From the NCBI RefSeq assembly GCF_013201975.1, contig NZ_CP053845.1, positions 1,736,001-1,800,000 of the forward strand: a DNA stretch of 64,000 nucleotides, in the 5' to 3' direction. Positions 8,202 to 16,834 of the stretch are shown here, piece by piece. Source of the stretch: Campylobacter sp. CCUG 57310. Lineage in GTDB: Bacteria > Campylobacterota > Campylobacteria > Campylobacterales > Campylobacteraceae. A model generated the notes under the pieces. The model was given only the letters and a program-made list of their open reading frames with translations, was not told where the DNA came from and did no database searches. Position numbers and translations under genes: made by a program. The stretch's first letter is position 1, and every line of letters starts with the position of its first letter.

Positions 8202-11200
8202 AAAATTTACTATACATCAAGGGATTTTTACCCTATCTTGCTATCGCGTTTTTAAACGCAAGCGTTGATCTGGCGCATAAGATAACCATACAAAACGTGC
8301 TTTTAAAGAGCTTTTCGGGCGACACTTTAGTAGTCTTAACTGCGCTCATAAACGCGATGATACTGCTGCCTTTTATCGTTCTTTTTTCGCCGTCAGGATT
8401 TATCAACGACAAATACTCCAAAACTAAGGTCATACAGATATCCTCGCTCGTTGCCGTGGCTATTTGCTTGCTTATCTTGCTTAGCTATCTTTTAGGGCTT
8501 TTTGAGCTTGCATTTTTCCTAACGCTAATTTTAGCGGTGCAAAGCGCCATCTACTCGCCCGCCAAATACGGCATCATCAAATCAATAGTAGGCACTGAGC
8601 TTTTAGGCATGGCAAACGGCGTTATACAAGCTCTTACTATCGTTGCGATACTGTTTAGTTCGTTTGCATTTTCTTATATGTTTGAGATATTTTACGTAGC
8701 ATCTTCAAGTCCGAATGAAATTTTATCAAGCATATACGTGATAGGGTTTTTCTTAGTTGCTCTAAGCGCTCTTGAAGCGATTTTTGCATTTAGACTTCCT
8801 TATTTTGAAGCTAAAAATAAAGACGGCAAATTTAACGCTAAAAGATACTTTAAGCTTAGCTATCTAAAAGAAAATATCAAAATTTTAAGAAAAGATAAAA
8901 ATATCTGGCTTAGTATCATCGGACTTAGCATATTTTGGGGAGTTTCACAGGTGATACTGGCAGCGTTTCCCGCGCATTATAAAATTTTATTTAACGACGA
9001 TAACTCAATTATCATACAAGGAATTTTAGCCGTAAGCGCCGTGGGTCTTATCATAGGCTCGTATATAGCGGGCGCGATGAGTAAATTTCACATCGAGCTT
9101 GGTATCGTGCCGATCGGTGCATTTGGGATTTTCGTATCGATGTTTATATTCGGCTCGGCAAATAGCGCCTTTGTCATAGCTCTTTGTTCGTTTTTATTCG
9201 GAGTTTTTGGAGGGCTTTTTATCGTGCCGCTAAACGCCACTATACAGTTTTTCGCGCCTGAAAAAGACATGGGCAAGATAATGGCTGGCAACAACTTCTT
9301 GCAAAACATCGCAATGGTTGCGTTTTTATGCTTAAGCATCGCCTTTGTCTATACGGGAATTTCAACTAAAGGTCTCTTTATCTTCGCTTCGGCGGTGTGT
9401 TTGCTTGGAAGCTTTTATGCTATTTTTCAGCTTCCGCATCTATTCACAAGGCTGCTTCTTTTGCCGCTTCTTAAGAGCAATTACAAATTTAACGTCGAAG
9501 GACTTAAAAATCTTCCTCAAAGCGGCGGAGTTTTGATGCTTGGCAACCACATAAGCTGGATTGATTGGCTGGTGCTTCAAGTAGCAAGCCCTAGAGGGAT
9601 AAAATTTGTGATGTATAGAGGCATTTACAACAAGTGGTATCTAAACTGGATTTTAAAATTCTTTAAAGTTATTCCAATCGGAGCGGGTGCTAGTAAAGAG
9701 TCAATCGAACTTATCAGAAAGCACCTTAAAAACGGCGAAGTCGTTGCGCTATTTCCTGAAGGGCACATCAGCTATAACGGTCAGATAAATGAATTTCAAA
9801 AAGGCTTTGAGCTCATCATAAAAGATCTTGATGAAATTTGCATAGTGCCGTTTTATCTGCGCGGACTTTGGGGCTCAAGCTTTTCAAGAGCGGATAAATT
9901 TTATAAGGAGCTAACGGCTAAAAAAGGCAAGCGAGAGATCATCGTGGCGTTTGGTAAGCCGATTTATGAGTTCATAGATAGCGCAGCCATGAAGCAAAAG
10001 GTGGTCGAGCTTTCGTTTTCATCATGGGAAAATTTCCTCTCTCGCCAAAAGCCGCTAACTCATCACTGGCTTGATACGGCTAAGTCAAATTTACTCAAAG
10101 AGTGCGCGGTAGACAGTATGGGCACGAGCCTGAGCAATGCCAAATTTATCACCGCCGTGCTTGTCTTTGCCAAAATTTTAAAATCCAAGCTAAAAAATGA
10201 AAAGCACGTCGGAGTGCTGCTTCCAAGCTCGGCTATAGGCGCTATCATCAACATGACGCTTTTGGTTATGGGCAAAATCCCTGTAAATCTAAACTACACT
10301 CTAAGCGAGCAGGCTATGAACGCAGCACTTAGAAAGGCTGATATCACGCGAGTTATCACATCGCACAAATTTATTGAGAAGCTTTCAAGCAAGGGGTTTG
10401 ATTTCGCTAGTGTCTTAGAAGGCAAAATTTTAAGCGTGGAAGAGCTTGGTAAAAAGATAAGCAAACCGCTTAAAATTTACTCGTTCATGCTTGCGCTTTT
10501 TGCTCCTGAAAGCCTTATTAAAGCGCTTTACTTCGCAGATGTAAGTCTTGAAGACACGGCTACGATTTTATTTAGCAGCGGAAGCGAGGGCGAGCCAAAA
10601 GGTATCGAGCTAAGCCACAAAAACCTGCTTGCAAATATCAAGCAGATCAGCGAACTGCTAAATTTCAGAAAAGATGACGTGATACTAAACTCGCTTCCGA
10701 TATTTCACTCCTTTGGCTTAACCGTAACTACGCTAATGCCGCTTTGCGAAGGTGTAAAGATGGTAAGCGTGCCAGATCCTACGGACGGTGCGGCGGTAGG
10801 CAAAATGGCGGCAAAGCACTCGGTTAGCATTCTTTTTGGAACTTCGACGTTTTTTAGGCTTTATATCAAAAACAAAAAACTCACTCCGCTTATGTTTCAA
10901 AGCGTTCGCATGGTCGTTGCGGGTGCAGAAAAGCTCAAAAAAGAGGTAAAAGACAGCTTCAGGCTTAAATTCGGACTTGAAATTTACGAAGGATACGGCA
11001 CGACCGAAACCGCTCCCGTAGCAGCCGTAAATATGCCTGACATCCTTGAAAAAGAAAGCCTCAAAGAGCTAAATTTCAACAAACCGGGCTCAGTTGGATT
11101 GCCACTTCCAGGCACCATTATAAAGATCATAGATCCGGATACTCTACGCGAACTTAGCGTAAACGAAGACGGTCTTATCGTCATAGGCGGCTCGCAAGTG

Positions 11201-11662
11201 ATGAAAGGCTACTTAAACGACGAAATAAAAACTAACGAAGTGATAGTTCAGATAGAGGGCACCAGATACTACAAAACCGGAGATAAAGGTCATATCGACG
11301 AAAAAGGTTTCGTAAGTATCGTAGATAGATACTCGCGCTTTGCCAAAATCGGCGGAGAGATGATAAGTCTAGGAAGCGTAGAGGAGCAAATAGCTCAAAT
11401 TTTAGCCGATGAGGCAAATTTCATCGCGGTAAATATGCCCGATGAGAAAAAGGGCGAATGCGTCGTGCTGATAGCTAAAAGCGAGCTTAGCGAAAGCGAG
11501 ATAGCCTCAAAGCTAAGAGAGGGAAATTTACCTGCGCTTATGCAGCCTGCGCATATATTTTTAGTTGATGAGCTGCCAACGCTAGCAAGCGGCAAAGCGG
11601 ACTTCAAAGGCGCAAAAAACCTAGCCGCAAATTTAATGGAAAAAGCAAATGAAAACGCTTGA
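8198..11662 (+). CDS. LplT–Aas type fusion: MFS transporter + PlsC acyltransferase + acyl-ACP/AMP ligase
   Basis: 1154 residues with three domains. Residues 1–410 are a twelve-helix MFS transporter resembling the lysophospholipid flippase LplT. Residues 425–620 are a PlsC-type acyltransferase with NHISWID (the H-x4-D catalytic pair, about residue 449) and FPEGHISYNG. Residues 640–1150 are an AMP-forming ligase with SSGSEGEPKGIELSHKN (about residue 790), GYGTTETAP and YKTGDKGHIDEKG. Known enzymes of this kind import lysophospholipid, activate a fatty acid on ACP and re-acylate the lipid at the inner membrane. Having all three activities in one chain is the fused form of what E. coli makes as LplT and Aas. 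It overlaps merR (4 bp) and the amidohydrolase (14 bp). Confidence 0.92.
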   Translation: MKNLLYIKGFLPYLAIAFLNASVDLAHKITIQNVLLKSFSGDTLVVLTALINAMILLPFIVLFSPSGFINDKYSKTKVIQISSLVAVAICLLILLSYLLGLFELAFFLTLILAVQSAIYSPAKYGIIKSIVGTELLGMANGVIQALTIVAILFSSFAFSYMFEIFYVASSSPNEILSSIYVIGFFLVALSALEAIFAFRLPYFEAKNKDGKFNAKRYFKLSYLKENIKILRKDKNIWLSIIGLSIFWGVSQVILAAFPAHYKILFNDDNSIIIQGILAVSAVGLIIGSYIAGAMSKFHIELGIVPIGAFGIFVSMFIFGSANSAFVIALCSFLFGVFGGLFIVPLNATIQFFAPEKDMGKIMAGNNFLQNIAMVAFLCLSIAFVYTGISTKGLFIFASAVCLLGSFYAIFQLPHLFTRLLLLPLLKSNYKFNVEGLKNLPQSGGVLMLGNHISWIDWLVLQVASPRGIKFVMYRGIYNKWYLNWILKFFKVIPIGAGASKESIELIRKHLKNGEVVALFPEGHISYNGQINEFQKGFELIIKDLDEICIVPFYLRGLWGSSFSRADKFYKELTAKKGKREIIVAFGKPIYEFIDSAAMKQKVVELSFSSWENFLSRQKPLTHHWLDTAKSNLLKECAVDSMGTSLSNAKFITAVLVFAKILKSKLKNEKHVGVLLPSSAIGAIINMTLLVMGKIPVNLNYTLSEQAMNAALRKADITRVITSHKFIEKLSSKGFDFASVLEGKILSVEELGKKISKPLKIYSFMLALFAPESLIKALYFADVSLEDTATILFSSGSEGEPKGIELSHKNLLANIKQISELLNFRKDDVILNSLPIFHSFGLTVTTLMPLCEGVKMVSVPDPTDGAAVGKMAAKHSVSILFGTSTFFRLYIKNKKLTPLMFQSVRMVVAGAEKLKKEVKDSFRLKFGLEIYEGYGTTETAPVAAVNMPDILEKESLKELNFNKPGSVGLPLPGTIIKIIDPDTLRELSVNEDGLIVIGGSQVMKGYLNDEIKTNEVIVQIEGTRYYKTGDKGHIDEKGFVSIVDRYSRFAKIGGEMISLGSVEEQIAQILADEANFIAVNMPDEKKGECVVLIAKSELSESEIASKLREGNLPALMQPAHIFLVDELPTLASGKADFKGAKNLAANLMEKANENA

Positions 11663-12629
11663 TATACACACTCATCTTTTAAGTTCGGAAGTAAAATTTG
11701 ATCGGTTTTTCGATAAATTTGCCATAAATTTTTTCGCTAAGAAATTTGGACTTGAGGCTAAAGAGCTTTACGAAAATCCTTATGAGGCTTACAAAAAAGG
11801 CCTCATAAACAACTTAAGAAGTTCAAAATACGTAGGCAAAATCGCGCTTTTTGGAGTTGATGCGAAAGTAAATGAGCGTGGCGAAATTTTGCACAAGGAT
11901 AAAACAGTATGTGCGACAAATGACGATGTGTTTGAAGTTTATAAAGAAAATCCAGGCATCATAGTGCCGTTTTTTTCGATAAATCCGCTTAGACCCGATG
12001 CGCTTGAGCTTATAGAAAAATATCACGAAAAGGGCTTTAAAGGGGCGAAATTTTTGCAAAACTACTGGGGAGTTGATACGAGAAAAGAGCGGTTTAGAGC
12101 GTATTTTGAAAAGTTAAAAGAGCTAAATTTGCCACTAATCGTGCATGTAGGCAATGAAAACACCATCCATTCGGATAAGGCGTGCGAGGATATCAGCATG
12201 CTTTATCATCCGTTAAAGGTGGGTGTAAAGACGATTTGTGCGCACATGGCTTTAGGGTATGACGGCAACATCTTTCGCGCCATCTCGAAAAAGCCGCGAA
12301 ATTTCAACAAAGAGTATCACGCTCTTTTAGAGCTTTTAAAGACGCATGATAACTTATACGCCGATGTTTCGGCACTCTTAACGCCAGTTCGCGCCAAAGT
12401 GCTTCGTCACTTAAGCGAGCAAAAAGAGGTGCATGAAAAGCTGCTTTACGGCTCTGATTTCCCTGTGCCCTACTCGGTTATCTACAACAGCTACGATCTA
12501 AATTTTAAGACACGACTTGATCTGCATAAGCTGCAAAATCCCTTTGATAGATACGCTAACGGAATTTTGGAGTATTTTGACGAGGAAAATCCGATATGGA
12601 GCAACTATAAAAAGCTCATAGTCGAGTAA
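11649..12629 (+). CDS. Amidohydrolase-2 family metal-dependent hydrolase
   Basis: 326 residues forming a TIM-barrel hydrolase. Metal ligands are visible as DIHTHLL at the N-terminus, HVGNE (about residue 165), CAHMALGYDG (about 198) and LLYGSDFPVPYS near residue 272. The family includes decarboxylases and hydrolases acting on many substrates; I cannot name one here. It overlaps the acyltransferase fusion by 14 bp, so it is translated from the same message and may act on lipid breakdown products, which is inference. Confidence 0.85.
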   Translation: MKTLDIHTHLLSSEVKFDRFFDKFAINFFAKKFGLEAKELYENPYEAYKKGLINNLRSSKYVGKIALFGVDAKVNERGEILHKDKTVCATNDDVFEVYKENPGIIVPFFSINPLRPDALELIEKYHEKGFKGAKFLQNYWGVDTRKERFRAYFEKLKELNLPLIVHVGNENTIHSDKACEDISMLYHPLKVGVKTICAHMALGYDGNIFRAISKKPRNFNKEYHALLELLKTHDNLYADVSALLTPVRAKVLRHLSEQKEVHEKLLYGSDFPVPYSVIYNSYDLNFKTRLDLHKLQNPFDRYANGILEYFDEENPIWSNYKKLIVE

Positions 12630-12637
12630 ATTTCATA

Positions 12638-12670
12638 AAGCCTTGCTGGTTTAAACGCCTTGCAAGGCTT
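12638..12670 (+). terminator. Hairpin after the amidohydrolase gene
   Basis: AAGCCTTGC at 12638–12646 pairs with GCAAGGCTT at 12662–12670. No T-run follows on the plus strand, so it may be a weak or bidirectional terminator. Confidence 0.35.
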
Positions 12671-12810
12671 ATAGTGCACAAAAGACGACATAGATAAACT
12701 GAGCTATCATTAAAAAAGCCGCAAATTTCTTAGCAACTGCGAATTTATCGGGCATAACTAGATACACAAATACCAAAAACGGCAAGTATAAACACGGCTA
12801 AATTTTGCAT
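12669..12810 (-). pseudogene. Frameshifted small membrane protein
   Basis: An ATG at 12810 opens MQNLAVFILAV, then hits a stop after 21 codons. The neighbouring frame continues with LVFVYLVMPDKFAVAKKF and AAFLMIAQFIYVVFCAL to a TAA at 12669–12671. Joining them needs the loss of one T in a T5 run (GCCGTTTTTGG on the minus strand), giving 46 residues with two membrane segments. The total span of 142 nt is one more than a multiple of three, which fits. It may be a sequencing error, a decayed gene or chance. Confidence 0.35.
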
Positions 12811-12883
12811 TTAGACTCTTTGAATTTCGCCACGCACGCAAGCATAAGTAGGCTTAAATTTCACCTCTGCTTCATGCCAAATT

Positions 12884-14242
12884 TCACACATACCCCTGAT
12901 CTATCATGGCATCAGCCACTTTTCTAAAGCCAGCGATATTTGAGCCAAGCACAAGATTGCCCTCATCGCCAAATTCCTTGCTCGTCTCATAGCTTAGCTC
13001 AAAGATATGATCCATGATACCGTGAAGCTTCTCATCGATCTCATCAAAGCTCCATGAAGTCATGCTTGCATTTTGCATCATCTCAAGCCCGCTGGTAGCT
13101 ACTCCGCCGGCATTTGCCGCTATTGCCGGAGCGAAATAAAAATCCTTTTGCGCCAGCATAAAATTTATCGCATCCAAAGTACTTGGCATATTCGCACCTT
13201 CTGCTACAAACCTACAGCCGTTAGCATAAAGCGTCTTAATATCCGCAAGTCGCAGCTCGTTTTGCGTTGCACACGGAAACGCTCCGTCGCAAGGCGTGTT
13301 CCACACCGCGTTTCTGCCTTGGTCATAATCGCTAACAGGCGTAAATTTAGCATGCGGACGAAATTTCAAATACTCGCTTATACGCCCTCTTTGCACCTCT
13401 TTAATCTCTCTAAGAGCGTTTATATCAATGCCCTCACCATCGTAAATAAACCCGCTAGAGTCAGAAGCCGTTATGGGCAAAGCGCCCACGTCATAAAGCT
13501 TTTTAATCGTATAAATCGCCACGTTACCAGAGCCACTCACTGCGCATTTTTTACCTTCTAGGCTAAGTCCTGCGCGTCTTAACATATTTTGCGTAAAATA
13601 AACAACCCCATATCCAGTAGCTTCCGTCCTAGCCAGACTTCCGCCCCAGTTTAGCCCCTTGCCCGTAAAAATTCCGTCAAATTTGCCCGTAAGCTTCTTA
13701 TACTGACCAAACATATATCCGATTTCGCGCGTTCCTACGCCGATATCGCCTGCGGGCACATCGGTCGTATCGCCTATATGTCGGTAAAGCTCGTTCATGA
13801 AAGAGTGGCAAAATCGCATGATCTCATTATCGCTCTTTCCTTTAGGATCAAAGTTGCTTCCGCCCTTTGCGCCGCCTATTCGCACACCTGTAAGAGAATT
13901 TTTAAAAATCTGCTCAAATCCAAGAAATTTCAAAACTCCAAGATCAACACTCGGATGAAACCTAAGCCCGCCCTTATAAGGACCGACGGCTGAGTTAAAC
14001 TGGATGCGATATCCGTTGTGCACGTGCACACTACCGTCATCGCCCGTATATGTAACGCGAAATATCACGCTTCTTTCAGGCACGGTGATGCGCTCTAAGA
14101 TGGCGTGTTTTTGGTATTTACTTTCTCTTTTTAAAAGCGGCTCGAGGCTATAAAGCACTTCGGTTGCAGCTTGCACGAACACATCTTGCCCGGGATTTGC
14201 TCTTTTGATATGTTCCATCATTTTGCTTACATACTCACTCAC
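12884..14242 (-). CDS. gdhA: NADP-specific glutamate dehydrogenase
   Basis: 452 residues, the usual size of the hexameric bacterial enzyme. It makes glutamate from 2-oxoglutarate and ammonia in the cytoplasm. Signatures: GYRIQFNSAVGPYKGGLRFH (about residues 77–96), GGAKGGSNFDPKGKSD with the catalytic lysine, PAGDIGVGTREIGYMFG and the Rossmann motif VSGSGNVAIYTIKKL near 237. It is monocistronic; a TAATAT-like −10 lies at 14273–14278 on the minus strand and an AAGGAG ribosome site precedes the start. Confidence 0.97.
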   Translation of the reverse strand: MSEYVSKMMEHIKRANPGQDVFVQAATEVLYSLEPLLKRESKYQKHAILERITVPERSVIFRVTYTGDDGSVHVHNGYRIQFNSAVGPYKGGLRFHPSVDLGVLKFLGFEQIFKNSLTGVRIGGAKGGSNFDPKGKSDNEIMRFCHSFMNELYRHIGDTTDVPAGDIGVGTREIGYMFGQYKKLTGKFDGIFTGKGLNWGGSLARTEATGYGVVYFTQNMLRRAGLSLEGKKCAVSGSGNVAIYTIKKLYDVGALPITASDSSGFIYDGEGIDINALREIKEVQRGRISEYLKFRPHAKFTPVSDYDQGRNAVWNTPCDGAFPCATQNELRLADIKTLYANGCRFVAEGANMPSTLDAINFMLAQKDFYFAPAIAANAGGVATSGLEMMQNASMTSWSFDEIDEKLHGIMDHIFELSYETSKEFGDEGNLVLGSNIAGFRKVADAMIDQGYV

Positions 14243-14498
14243 GCCATCTCCTTTGTAACAATTTATGGTGAAATATTAGCACGATATGATTTTTTATTTT
14301 TTTAAATTTAATTTTATATTTTTATCTTAGTCATTTGATGTTACATATCGAAACTATGAAGAAATTTACTTGGTAAATAGAAACAAATTTTGGCGAACAA
14401 GAGCTTTGATTTAACTTTTAAATTTGATAAATTGAAATTTTATATAACCTAATTACTCAATATATAAAAAGTAAGTGCGTTTTGAGTTTATGATTTAT

Positions 14499-14921
14499 CT
14501 ATCTTATCTTTTTTAAATTTATTTTTGATAGTTTGTAGATTTTCGAGCTTGAATTTTCTTGAAAATTTTCATCGACAACGACATCAGCAACGCTTCTAGC
14601 CCAAGCTTCGTCAAATTTCTCCGAGCTTAAATTCGCACTGCTTGAGTAAAACCATCCGTTTTGATCAAGAAATTTAGCGTGCGCACACTCTTTGACGACC
14701 CGCACGGCCTTTAAATTCGGATATAAAAATGTAGTTTTTCTTGCTCGGCGCACTAAATTTTTAAATTTATCAGGAACCCGCACAAGCGTTTTTAGCTCGC
14801 TAAATTTTGACGTAGTGATAAGGCAAGGCTTATGCAAAGGGCGGTTTTTTAAGCGGTTTATCTCATTAAAATCCTTGCTTAAAAATCCCGCCGTAGTGTC
14901 TGTTTGCGCTAGATAGATCAA
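14499..14921 (-). CDS. Short Sua5/YciO/YrdC-like protein
   Basis: 140 residues. MIYLAQTDTTAGFLSKDFNE and NRLKNRPLHKPCLI resemble the start of Sua5/YrdC proteins (the usual P-T-D-T-x-G and K-x-R motifs), and GWFYSSSANLSSEKFDE matches their S-x-N-x-S block. Full YrdC domains are about 180–200 residues, so this is a shortened form of a kind I recall from Campylobacter. Full-length members make threonylcarbamoyl-AMP for t6A tRNA. Whether the short form keeps that activity is uncertain. It stands alone with AT-rich gaps on both sides. Confidence 0.7.
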   Translation of the reverse strand: MIYLAQTDTTAGFLSKDFNEINRLKNRPLHKPCLITTSKFSELKTLVRVPDKFKNLVRRARKTTFLYPNLKAVRVVKECAHAKFLDQNGWFYSSSANLSSEKFDEAWARSVADVVVDENFQENSSSKIYKLSKINLKKIR

Positions 14922-15002
14922 AATTTTCCTTTTGTTTAAAGATAAATTATTTGTGAGTTTATCGCTGTAAAATTATAGCTAGCTTAAATCTATAAATTTA
15001 CA

Positions 15003-15824
15003 TTAGATAAGGCTTGAATTTATCTTTGAAATAAGCTTCAAATCGGAAATTTTACTCTTAAATTTATTCAAATTTTGATCTAACTCTCTTTTTCTATCTA
15101 AAGAAATTTTTATAAACTCATCTTCTTTTTCTATGCCTACAAATTTTCGCTCAAGTAAATTTGCAGCGATTCCGGTTGTGCTTGAACCGCTAAAAGGGTC
15201 GCAAATGACGGAATTTTCAACGCTTGCCATCAATATCAATCTAACCAAAAGCGAAAGCGGTTTTTGCGTCGGATGTTTACCGCAAGCTTTCTCCCAAGGC
15301 GCAATAGCCGGAAAACTCCAAACATCCTTCATCTGCTTATCATTATTCAGCTTTTTCATGAGCTCGTAGTTAAAGATATGCTTATGTTTTTCGCTCTTTC
15401 TCGCCCATATGATCTGCTCGGTAGAGTGGGTAAGATACCTGCAACTAAAATTTGGCGGCGGATTTGTCTTTTGCCATGTGATGATATTTAAAATTTTATA
15501 ATCAAGCTTCTGCAAAGCCCGCCCGATAGAAAAGATATTGTGATACGTTCCGCTTATCATCACGCTCCCATTATCCGTTAGCGCATTTTTTGCTAAATTT
15601 AACCAAGTTAGGTTAAACCCGTCAATCTCGTCTATGCCGTAACTCTTATCCCACGCGCCCTTATTGACGCTAACTATCCGCCCGCTTTGGATACTTAAGC
15701 CGTCGTTTGATAAAAAATACGGCGGATCGGCAAAGATTAGATCAAATTCTTTTGTGAATTTCGGCAAGATTTCAAAGCAATCGCCTTGGATAAGATTAAA
15801 CTCGCTTGTCATACTATCTATCAT
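15003..15824 (-). CDS. DpnA-like adenine-N6 DNA methyltransferase (GATC type expected)
   Basis: 273 residues, beta-class layout: the catalytic DPPYFLSNDGLS comes first (residues 33–44), then ISGTYHNIFSIGRALQ, NIITWQKTNPPPNFSCRYLT, HPTQKPLSLL and the SAM-binding DPFSGSSTTG last. The order and wording match DpnA of the DpnII system, which methylates the adenine of GATC; the target here is inferred from family. The start (15824) overlaps the end of the endonuclease gene by 11 bp. The gene is intact, so the methylase would stay active even though the endonuclease gene is broken. Confidence 0.9.
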   Translation of the reverse strand: MIDSMTSEFNLIQGDCFEILPKFTKEFDLIFADPPYFLSNDGLSIQSGRIVSVNKGAWDKSYGIDEIDGFNLTWLNLAKNALTDNGSVMISGTYHNIFSIGRALQKLDYKILNIITWQKTNPPPNFSCRYLTHSTEQIIWARKSEKHKHIFNYELMKKLNNDKQMKDVWSFPAIAPWEKACGKHPTQKPLSLLVRLILMASVENSVICDPFSGSSTTGIAANLLERKFVGIEKEDEFIKISLDRKRELDQNLNKFKSKISDLKLISKINSSLI

Positions 15825-16139
15825 TTTTTATCTCGCAAGCAAAAAGATGAAGTGTGGCTAAGTTATAAATCTTAACGTTTTCATAGGCTTCTTGAAGTTT
15901 GTTTTTAGCATTTAACCAGCCTTGCCCATCCGTTATCCAGATGAATTCAAATCCGTTAAATTTTGAAATTTCTTGAGCGATTTTTGTATAGGCTCTTGCT
16001 ACCTCATTTAATTTTGAGCCTCCTACGCTATAAAAATTCGTCTCAATCAGATAGGTTAGATTATCTGCTTTTACTACAAAGTCAAATACTTTGTTATCGC
16101 TACCTAAATTTAAGCCGAGCTCTTGGCTGCCAACTTCAG

Positions 16140-16155
16140 TTTGAAAACAAATATT
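16140..16155 (+). repeat. Inverted repeat, left arm
   Basis: TTTGAAAACAAATATT. It is the perfect reverse complement of 16464–16479; symmetry stops at the bases on each side. It bounds the inverted middle of the endonuclease gene. Confidence 0.95.
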
Positions 16156-16463
16156 AACAGACTTTTTAACGAGAACAAAGAGTGCTTTGAAGTGTTAAAT
16201 TTACTTATAGCGGTTCATAAAGACAATACCGACATACTTGATAAAAATAACGTTTTAACAAGCGTTAAAGCATATTTTAAAAGTCCTGAAAAAATTTATG
16301 AGTTTTTTTGCGAAACGGGACTTGATAAAGTTTTTAGAGCGGAAAAATTAAAAATTTATTTGACTATGTATTTGGAGTAGAAGTGGGTCTTGATACTAAT
16401 GCCCGTAAAAATCGCAGCGGAAAGAATTTCGCTCGGATTATTTCAGAATATTTTAGGAGTGAA
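16156..16463 (+). other. Inverted 308-bp segment inside the endonuclease gene
   Basis: Encodes the central part of the DpnII-like enzyme on the plus strand while both ends of the gene are on the minus strand. A frame starting upstream runs through it to a TAG at 16378–16380; the correct frame (VEVGLDTNARKNRSGKNF) resumes by shifting one base. Reversible inversion is inference; only one orientation is present in this sequence. Confidence 0.85.
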
Positions 16464-16479
16464 AATATTTGTTTTCAAA
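16464..16479 (-). repeat. Inverted repeat, right arm
   Basis: AATATTTGTTTTCAAA on the plus strand, the partner of 16140–16155. In the rebuilt gene the two arms encode LKTNI and NICFQ respectively. Confidence 0.95.
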
Positions 16480-16651
16480 TCATTTTTACCAAGCAGAAAG
16501 TTAAGAGTATGAAGCTTTATACAAACTGATTGCAAATTTTTATCGCACTTTTCAAAGTCGGTAAAATAGCTCAAATTCGCATTAGTTTTCTTAAGCAGTC
16601 CCAAAAACTCGTCAAAATTCGTTACATTTGGCCCCATTTAAAACCTAAATT

Positions 16652-16834
16652 TTAGATTTCAGGCTTAGATTGCTCTTTGGCTTCAAACTCCACACAATAA
16701 AAATCATCCGCACTTAAAACCACTTCGCATTTCTCGTAAGCTGATTTTACGATCTTACGTGCAACTTCCTTATTTTTAGCTTTAACAAAGATCTTTTTTA
16801 CAAGAGTCTCGGTGATTTGTACTTCAAATTCCAA
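16652..16834 (-). CDS. DpnD/PcfM-family small protein
   Basis: 60 residues: MEFEVQITETLVKKIFVKAK then KIVKSAYEKCEVVLSADDFY and an acidic end. This is the DpnD/PcfM pattern, a small alpha/beta protein often found in DpnII-type loci with no proven function. It overlaps the upstream HTH gene by 11 bp and ends 14 bp before the endonuclease start, so all four genes form one operon. Confidence 0.8.
   Translation of the reverse strand: MEFEVQITETLVKKIFVKAKNKEVARKIVKSAYEKCEVVLSADDFYCVEFEAKEQSKPEI

Larger units (their letters stand above)
15814..16637 (-). pseudogene. DpnII-family restriction endonuclease, split by an internal inversion and one frameshift
   Basis: The N-terminus (MGPNVTNFDEFLGLLKKTNA…LGKNDLKTNI) reads on the minus strand from 16637 to about 16464. 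The C-terminus (NICFQTEVGSQELGLN, FDFVVKADNLTYLIETNFYS, GGSKLNEVARAY) reads on the minus strand from about 16155 to a TAG at 15814–15816. The middle (NRLFNENKECFEVLNLL, then FGVEVGLDTNARKNRSGK) lies in between on the plus strand. The borders fall in 16-bp inverted repeats. Turning the middle round rejoins all three parts in frame at both junctions. The 824-nt span is one base short of 275 codons because an A is missing near 16343–16354. The retained D…E-T-N residues are those of the DpnII/MboI nuclease core. As shown, no full protein can be made. Confidence 0.9.

Noticed and set aside
13073-13561. A 162-codon open frame antisense to gdhA
   Set aside because: It lies fully inside a certain gene, has no recognisable domain and its composition is the mirror of gdhA codons.
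16123-16380. A separate 85-residue plus-strand gene
   Set aside because: Its sequence is the middle of the DpnII-like enzyme, and the frame begins in antisense of the C-terminal part, so it is a fragment of the inverted gene.
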